64,000 nt of DNA from positions 1 through 64,000 of the forward strand of contig JADZAN010000016.1 of NCBI GenBank assembly GCA_020852815.1, given 5' to 3'. Positions 63,453 through 64,000 of this stretch are shown piece by piece (within the stretch, counting starts at the first letter, position 1; every line of letters starts with the position of its first letter). Both the position numbers and the translations under genes were made by a program. Source of the stretch: Gemmatimonadaceae bacterium. GTDB lineage: Bacteria; Gemmatimonadota; Gemmatimonadetes; Gemmatimonadales; Gemmatimonadaceae. The notes under the pieces were generated by a model. It worked only from the letters and a program-made list of their open reading frames with translations. It did no database searches and was not told where the DNA came from.

Positions 63453-64000
63453 GTGCATCTCGAGATTGTCACGATCGGCGACGAGCTCCTGCTCGGCCTC
63501 ACCATCGACACCAACGCGGCGTGGCTGGCGCGCGAACTTGCGGCTGACGGCGTCAGCATCGTGCAGCGCGCCTCGGTGGGCGACGATGCCCGCATGATTG
63601 CCGCCGCAGTGCGCGATGCGCTCGACCGCTCGGGTGCGGTGATCACCACGGGAGGGCTCGGCCCAACCGCCGACGACATGACCAAGCCGGCCATCGCCGA
63701 ACTGTTCGGGAGAGCGATGGTCTTTGATGAGGAGCGTTGGGAGGCGCTCAGGCAGCTGTGGCGCGACCGCGGCCGCCCCGGTGAACTCCCCGACTCCAAC
63801 CGGCAGCAGGTGATGATTCCCGAAGGCGCGCGCGTCCTCACCAATCGTCACGGAACGGCGCCAGCGATCTTTCTCGAGGACGAGCGCGGGCGCTGGGTGG
63901 CGATGCTCCCCGGCGTCCCGCGCGAGATGCGGGGGATCTTCGCCGAGGAGCTGCGCCCCATCATCCGCGAGCGGCTCGGCGCGGCGCTCTCCGTGGTGCG
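63453..64000 (+). CDS. cinA: CinA family protein, partial (3' end beyond window)
   Basis: The open frame from GTG at 63453 runs to the window edge, giving about 182 residues. It begins HLEIVTIGDELLLGLTIDTN and continues AWLARELAADGVSIVQRASV, VITTGGLGPTADDMTKPAIA, MIPEGARVLTNRHGTAPAIF and MLPGVPREMRGIFAEELRP. These are the MoCF/CinA N-terminal motifs, including GGLGPTADD and PGVPREM. CinA combines an ADP-ribose pyrophosphatase-like N-terminal domain with a C-terminal NMN deamidase, here outside the window; it is often competence-linked and followed by recA. Preceded by a repeat array rather than a ribosome-binding site. Confidence 0.9.
   Translation, partial: MHLEIVTIGDELLLGLTIDTNAAWLARELAADGVSIVQRASVGDDARMIAAAVRDALDRSGAVITTGGLGPTADDMTKPAIAELFGRAMVFDEERWEALRQLWRDRGRPGELPDSNRQQVMIPEGARVLTNRHGTAPAIFLEDERGRWVAMLPGVPREMRGIFAEELRPIIRERLGAALSVV

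Overview
The window is a GC-rich bacterial chromosome segment carrying about 54 protein genes and one structural RNA. Its character points to a member of the Gemmatimonadota. This is inferred from protein style, not from a marker gene: exported beta-propellers, MacB-like orphan permeases (ADOP type), a YtxH protein, a DUF2911 protein, Tat-exported enzymes, an MglA/roadblock pair, and an SRP RNA-dnaX-recR cluster. I saw no rRNA, tRNA, transposase, phage module or CRISPR array.

Layout. 1-2270: a broken Rhs/SpvB-like surface protein gene. 2433-7088: a four-PAS histidine kinase, phosphoglucomutase and a small cytochrome c. 7238-13374: four tightly coupled genes for exported proteins: an Ig-repeat lipoprotein, a cohesin-like lipoprotein, an IPT/TIG lipoprotein, and a BNR-type propeller ending in a dockerin. 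They look like a small non-cellulosomal cohesin-dockerin surface assembly. 13692-21901: hydrolase lipoprotein, ADOP permease, SRPBCC protein, degenerate GGDEF protein, NHL propeller and a Tat-signal HisC-like aminotransferase. 22116-27554: PQQ dehydrogenase, a HupE-like membrane protein fused to cytochrome c, and another propeller; probably a periplasmic oxidation module. 27879-38531: mixed genes (DUF4184, PHP phosphoesterase, LytTR regulator, DinB, D-aminoacylase, chorismate mutase-prephenate dehydrogenase, DUF900 hydrolase, NAD-binding protein). 38606-47957: nitronate monooxygenase family, a GH19 enzyme with a histone H1-like tail, two paralogous M20 amidohydrolases flanking a propeller, an AlkD-like protein and DUF2911.

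48193-54714 is a central-carbon cluster: transaldolase, pyruvate kinase, a PhnP-like hydrolase, glucose-6-phosphate isomerase and a class II aldolase. 54818-57550 holds YtxH, YihY/BrkB and threonine aldolase. 57674-64000 is a housekeeping run: SRP RNA, dnaX, ebfC, recR, a small membrane protein, a roadblock protein, mglA, pgsA and the start of cinA.

Two DNA-level features cut across the annotation. First, many intergenic gaps carry arrays of 7-8 base units (CCCGTCT/CCCGTCC or CTCGTCTT/CTCGTCCT), often with a small hairpin CCCCAGC-CTTC-GCTGGGG. In every copy I found, the pyrimidine strand faces a downstream start codon and the purine strand follows a stop codon. Second, the heptamer GTTAGGC/GCCTAAC recurs about 35 times, and in-frame TTA leucine codons appear almost only inside it.
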